DNA of 64,000 bases from Bacteroidetes bacterium UBA1935 (GTDB taxonomy: Bacteria > Bacteroidota > Bacteroidia > Chitinophagales > Chitinophagaceae): assembly GCA_002337045.1 (NCBI GenBank), contig DDFF01000012.1, positions 160,682 to 224,681 of the forward strand, in the 5' to 3' direction. Below are positions 60,440 to 64,000 of the stretch, piece by piece (within the stretch, counting starts at the first letter, position 1; every line of letters begins with the position of its first letter). Under the pieces are notes generated by a model that had not been told where the DNA came from, did no database searches, and saw nothing but the letters and a program-made list of their open reading frames with translations. The translations under genes were made by a program, and so were the position numbers.

Positions 60440-61012
60440 TTATTTCTTTTGAACATAAAAGTTCATAGCCTTAAATGTAACAGTATCGTTAGGATCAGGC
60501 ACCGGAAGAATTGGTTCAACATTTTTCAACCTACCTTCAAATACACCTCTCATGGTATTATTTTCTACAGCCCTTATAACAGCTTTGAAAATTTCTTTGT
60601 CTGTAGGGCTGGCTATATACTTCTTATGCACTTTACGCACAGTATCATAAACAGAATAAGTAAATACAGCACTTGTCAGCGTATCATTTATTCTTGAGCC
60701 AACATTATCATTACTTACAGTCAATGATATACTGCGCCAATACACTGTGTCATTCTTGGCTGTAGCCCAAATGGTACGCGTATTATTATCCGCATTTACC
60801 GTATAGTAAGCCGGAGAGAACAATACCATTCCTCCATCTATATAGCCCTGCATAGTGCCTATGTATACAAGACCAGGTACTGTAGTGTCTAATGGATTCA
60901 TAACACCACTTTGGTCCACCTTAGGGTTAGCATCATACTCACCGTTGTTGCACGATGTCATAACAGTAGCGACACCCAATGATAAAAGAGAACCTATAAG
61001 AAGTTTTTTCAT
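60440..61012 (-). CDS. Lipoprotein of unknown function
   Basis: A 190-aa protein with a lipoprotein signal (MKKLLIGSLLSLGVATVMTSC, lipid Cys at 21). The mature part is beta-rich and contains no recognised domain. It may be surface-exposed or outer membrane, as typical of Bacteroidota lipoproteins. Between the DUF5723 gene and aspS; single gene unit. Confidence 0.75.
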   Translation of the reverse strand: MKKLLIGSLLSLGVATVMTSCNNGEYDANPKVDQSGVMNPLDTTVPGLVYIGTMQGYIDGGMVLFSPAYYTVNADNNTRTIWATAKNDTVYWRSISLTVSNDNVGSRINDTLTSAVFTYSVYDTVRKVHKKYIASPTDKEIFKAVIRAVENNTMRGVFEGRLKNVEPILPVPDPNDTVTFKAMNFYVQKK

Positions 61013-61085
61013 ACTGTATAATTACAAAGTATAAAGATAACAATCAGATTATAATTTCAAAATAGCTGTTTTTCACAGCATGTTA

Positions 61086-62855
61086 TCAGCTTTTGTGCTG
61101 CAGCCCCAGCTCATCCAATTGAGCCTTATCTACCGCACTTGGCGCATCCAGCATCACATCCCTGCCAGCATTGTTTTTAGGGAAGGCTATGAAGTCGCGG
61201 ATGCTTTCCTGGCCACCCAACAGTGCACAAAGCCTGTCGAAGCCAAAGGCTATACCACCATGTGGCGGAGCACCATATTCAAATGCCCCTAACAGGAAGC
61301 CAAATTTCTCGTGCGCTTCTTCCTTATCCATACCCAAAGCTGCAAACATCTTCTCCTGCAGGTCTTTCTGATAGATACGGATAGAACCACCACCTATTTC
61401 CGTACCATTCAGTACAATATCGTAGGCATTCGCCTTGATTTCGCCAAAACGGGCAGGATTGTTCATCAGCTCTATCTGATCCGGCTTAGGGGATGTAAAC
61501 GGATGGTGGCGTGCTACCCAGCGGTTCTCTTCTTCAGCGTATTCAAACAGCGGGAAGTCTATGACCCACAAAGGCTTATAATCGTCAGGATTGCGCAGGC
61601 CCAGCTTGTTACCCATTTCAAGGCGCAGCTCGCTCATTGCCTTGCGTGTACGCGTTTCGGCGCCCGCCAGTATCAGTATCAGGTCTCCGGCATTTGCACT
61701 ACAGAACTTAGCTACTTCTTTCAGCTTATCTTCACTGAAGAACTTATCTACACTACTTTTGAAAGTCCCGTTAGCATTACATCTCACATTTACTACCCCA
61801 CTCATGCCAATCTGCGGACGCTTCACCCATTCAGTTAGTTCATCAAGTTGTTTGCGGGTATATTCGCTTGCGCCAGGAACAGCTATTGCCAATATCGTTT
61901 CAGCATCGCTGAACACTTTGAAATCTACCCCATTCAGCACTTCTGCATACACTTTGTTCTCTGCCTTCAGGTTCTGAATCTTCATTTCAAAACGGATATC
62001 GGGCTTATCATTGCCGTAGTTCCACATGGCATCATCCCATGTCATACGCGGGAAGTTGTAGTCTATCTCTACCCCTTTCACATCTTTGAAAACATGCTTG
62101 AACAGGCCTTCAAATGTGTTAAGAATATCTTCCTGCTCTACAAAGCTCATCTCACAGTCTACCTGTGTAAATTCCGGTTGCCTGTCTGCACGCAAATCCT
62201 CGTCGCGGAAACATTTTACTATCTGATAATACCTGTCGTAGCCACTCACCATCAGCAATTGCTTAAATGTCTGCGGGCTTTGCGGTAGTGCGTAAAACTG
62301 TCCTTCGTTCATACGGCTAGGTACTACGAAATCGCGCGCACCTTCGGGAGTACTCTTTATCAGGAACGGAGTCTCTATATCCCAGAAGCCCAATGTATCA
62401 AGGTAATTGCGCACACTGCGGTTCACTTTATAACGCAGTTCCAGATTGCGTTTCAGCGCGGGCCGGCGCAAATCCAGATAACGATACTTCATCCTCAACT
62501 CATCACCACCATCTGTTTCTTCTTCTATTGTAAACGGAGGCGTAGATGCACTATTCATAATAGCAAAATCATTCACCAATATCTCTACATCACCTGTAGG
62601 CAGTTTAGGATTTTTATTGCTACGCTCTGCAACAGTACCTTTTACCTGTAATACAAACTCGCGGCCTAGTGGTGTTTCATCAAGACGTGGATTCAGTGCT
62701 TCGTTGAACAACAACTGCGTAATACCATAACGGTCTCGCAGATCTACGAAAGTAATGCTACCAAATTTGCGGACGGTTTGTACCCATCCGGCAAGGGTTA
62801 CTTCTGACCCTTGATTATCCAACCTTAATTCGCCACAAGTATGACTACGATACAT
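61086..62855 (-). CDS. aspS: Aspartyl-tRNA synthetase
   Basis: Class II synthetase charging tRNA-Asp (589 aa). The N-terminal OB-fold (LAGWVQTVRKFGSITFVDLR) is followed by RYRYLDLRRPALKRNL (motif 2 region starts later with FRDEDLRADRQPEFTQVDCE), the bacterial insertion, and motif 3 at the end (GIAFGFDRLCALLGGQESIR). Bacterial-type, intact. The 291-bp upstream gap to the T9SS gene has a hairpin and a possible promoter. Confidence 0.96.
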   Translation of the reverse strand: MYRSHTCGELRLDNQGSEVTLAGWVQTVRKFGSITFVDLRDRYGITQLLFNEALNPRLDETPLGREFVLQVKGTVAERSNKNPKLPTGDVEILVNDFAIMNSASTPPFTIEEETDGGDELRMKYRYLDLRRPALKRNLELRYKVNRSVRNYLDTLGFWDIETPFLIKSTPEGARDFVVPSRMNEGQFYALPQSPQTFKQLLMVSGYDRYYQIVKCFRDEDLRADRQPEFTQVDCEMSFVEQEDILNTFEGLFKHVFKDVKGVEIDYNFPRMTWDDAMWNYGNDKPDIRFEMKIQNLKAENKVYAEVLNGVDFKVFSDAETILAIAVPGASEYTRKQLDELTEWVKRPQIGMSGVVNVRCNANGTFKSSVDKFFSEDKLKEVAKFCSANAGDLILILAGAETRTRKAMSELRLEMGNKLGLRNPDDYKPLWVIDFPLFEYAEEENRWVARHHPFTSPKPDQIELMNNPARFGEIKANAYDIVLNGTEIGGGSIRIYQKDLQEKMFAALGMDKEEAHEKFGFLLGAFEYGAPPHGGIAFGFDRLCALLGGQESIRDFIAFPKNNAGRDVMLDAPSAVDKAQLDELGLQHKS

Positions 62856-63073
62856 ATTAAAAATTATAAATAAATATACTGTTTTCTAAGTGCTGCAAGA
62901 TACACCGAATTAGCGGAATTGACCTTGCACCTACCCTACAAAACGGTTACGAATGGTTGCGGTTTGTTTTGTAACACAATAACTACAATCAAACCAATTA
63001 ATTTTTTTATGTTTTGTTGCAGTTTGTTGCAGATTTCTACAGTTCATTTTTTTGTTTCCAAACTTCTTAAAAC

Positions 63074-63109
63074 TACTTGTCCTCTCTTAGCAATAAGAGA
63101 GGACAAGTA
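63074..63109 (-). terminator. Strong hairpin between the T9SS gene and aspS
   Basis: TACTTGTCCTCTCTT pairs perfectly over 15 bp with AAGAGAGGACAAGTA around a 6-nt loop. On the minus strand GTTTT follows. It most simply ends the T9SS gene, but a -7-like TATATTTG lies just upstream (see findings). Confidence 0.65.
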
Positions 63110-63146
63110 CACTACAAATATACAATAAATAAACTATACTTACATC

Positions 63147-64000
63147 TTATTCCTTCACCACCTTCACATTCATCCTGTCGCCATTGTCTGTGCTCAGCAG
63201 CAGCATGTAGTTGCCTGCCGCCAGATGGCTCATGTTCAGCTCCGTGGTTTCACTTGTTGCTGTTGCACTTATCACCACTCTGCCAAGTACATCTGTTAAT
63301 TGTATTTTTGTCCCTTTTACTACACCCTCTATCATCAGCCTTTCTGTTGCAGGGTTCGGGTATATCTTGAGTTCTTTACCTGTCCAGATACCTGTAATGT
63401 TGGTGCCGCCCGTACTCTCTATACTCACTTTTATACAGTTGCTCTTCGCCGTCTTAGGACTCGGACACAAATAACCACTCGTCATCTCTACACATATCAG
63501 ATCGTTATTGCTCAGTGTGCTCGCACCCCAGATATTGCTGATGGCACCCGTGATGTTAGTTCCGTTTCTCGTCCACTGGTATTTGGGGGTGTTACCCGCG
63601 TTTACAGGCGTTGCCGTAAAGTTAATCATCGTGCCGCTCGTTACTGTCGTATTCGGGTTCGCTGTTATGCTTACCAGCGGTGCCAGGTATGGCAGTACAT
63701 GCATCTTGATGACATTGCTCGTATCTGTATACGTACCCGCACATACGCCATTTGTCGTTACTGTTACATAAAAATCATCCAGATCGCTTACCGATGAGGT
63801 GGTATAGCTTGTGCCTCCTGTCAGTACAGGATTGTTGTTTCTGTACCAGGTATACACCGGGCCGCTGCCTACATTGCTTGGCGTAGCTACAAAAGTGATA
63901 CTGCCTCCCTGACAGATGCTGTCCTTCGGACTCGGGTACAGGTTGACGTTAGGGGCTATTGCAGTGGTGACTGTTGTAGTACCCGCATTCGAGTAACAGC
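63147..64000 (-). CDS. T9SS-secreted protein with Ig-like repeats, C-terminal part
   Basis: The frame is open to the right edge; the N-terminus is outside the window. The last 80 residues are a type A T9SS sorting domain (ELKIYPNPATERLMIEGVVK, LTDVLGRVV, LAAGNYMLLLST, end VKVVKE). Upstream are at least two Ig/PKD-like repeats with the recurrent pattern TPxNxGxxPxYxWxRN (for example VTVTTNGVCAG and ATPVNAGNTPKYQWTRNG). It is therefore an extracellular or cell-surface protein exported by the Type IX system. The gene is minus-strand and precedes aspS. Confidence 0.88.
   Translation of the reverse strand, partial: CYSNAGTTTVTTAIAPNVNLYPSPKDSICQGGSITFVATPSNVGSGPVYTWYRNNNPVLTGGTSYTTSSVSDLDDFYVTVTTNGVCAGTYTDTSNVIKMHVLPYLAPLVSITANPNTTVTSGTMINFTATPVNAGNTPKYQWTRNGTNITGAISNIWGASTLSNNDLICVEMTSGYLCPSPKTAKSNCIKVSIESTGGTNITGIWTGKELKIYPNPATERLMIEGVVKGTKIQLTDVLGRVVISATATSETTELNMSHLAAGNYMLLLSTDNGDRMNVKVVKE

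Noticed and set aside
62919..63128. 69-codon plus-strand open frame upstream of aspS
   Set aside because: No family, Cys/Phe-rich composition and it crosses the terminator hairpin.

Overview
The window is chromosomal DNA from a member of the Bacteroidota, most likely of the Chitinophagaceae or a near relative. The evidence is the T9SS C-terminal sorting domain at the right edge, the Bacteroidota-type promoters (TTG, 18-20 nt, TAnnTTTG, seen for example before purA, rpsJ and sucC), the lack of Shine-Dalgarno sequences, and many families largely restricted to this phylum (IPExxxVDY, DUF2723, DUF4175, DUF5723, DUF6249). Most of it is conserved core genome.

Layout. 1-4.2 kb: the 5' part of pabB, a very acidic low-complexity protein, purA, an SPFH/Band 7 membrane protein and an IPExxxVDY protein. 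4.3-10.4 kb: a large DUF2723 membrane glycosyltransferase-like protein, a secreted unknown, tRNA-Cys(GCA), a nucleoside phosphorylase and lgt. 10.4-22.7 kb: the complete S10-spc ribosomal protein operon on the minus strand (rpsJ to rplO, secY, map). It has a canonical Bacteroidota promoter before rpsJ and at least two strong stem-loops inside the spc half. The str genes and the alpha operon (infA, rpsM, rpsK, rpsD, rpoA, rplQ) are not attached. 22.9-31.5 kb: a TonB-C-like secreted protein, rarA, a thioredoxin-like protein, a giant DUF4175 coiled-coil protein and a MutS2 homologue without an Smr domain.

31.5-32.8 kb is the one clearly accessory segment. Between the convergent 3' ends of mutS2 and a MocR-type regulator lie two orphan genes: an AT-rich 142-aa unknown and an isolated EF-Tu domain III-like protein. 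They are framed by repeated compound palindromes of two covarying types (A: arms CATTCCATTC; B: arms TGTTCCGTTC). The types differ at exactly the positions that must change together to keep the palindrome perfect. A 64-bp direct repeat flanks the first gene. This is the best candidate in the window for an undescribed element.

32.8-40.2 kb: MocR regulator, EamA transporter, ilvE, GNAT, DUF1572/DinB, DUF2147, then DUF6249, an ECF sigma factor and a possible membrane anti-sigma partner, and a HAD phosphatase. 40.3-49.6 kb: a catalytic plus non-catalytic M16 peptidase pair, then miaB, a sigma-54 activator, lptE, a TPR-like protein, secG and mltG, all on the plus strand. 50.2-57.3 kb: gapA-pgk, secreted and membrane unknowns, tandem TfoX-N proteins, DUF2007, an acyltransferase and DUF72. 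57.4-64 kb: sucC, a DUF5723 outer membrane protein, a lipoprotein, aspS and the C-terminal part of a T9SS-secreted Ig-like protein cut by the window edge.

Together the genes cover translation (ribosomal proteins, map, miaB, aspS, tRNA-Cys), envelope biogenesis (secY, secG, lgt, lptE, mltG), central metabolism (gapA, pgk, sucC, purA, ilvE, pabB) and genome maintenance (rarA, mutS2). No insertion sequence, CRISPR array or recognisable riboswitch was seen. No gene-free stretch exceeds about 300 bp.
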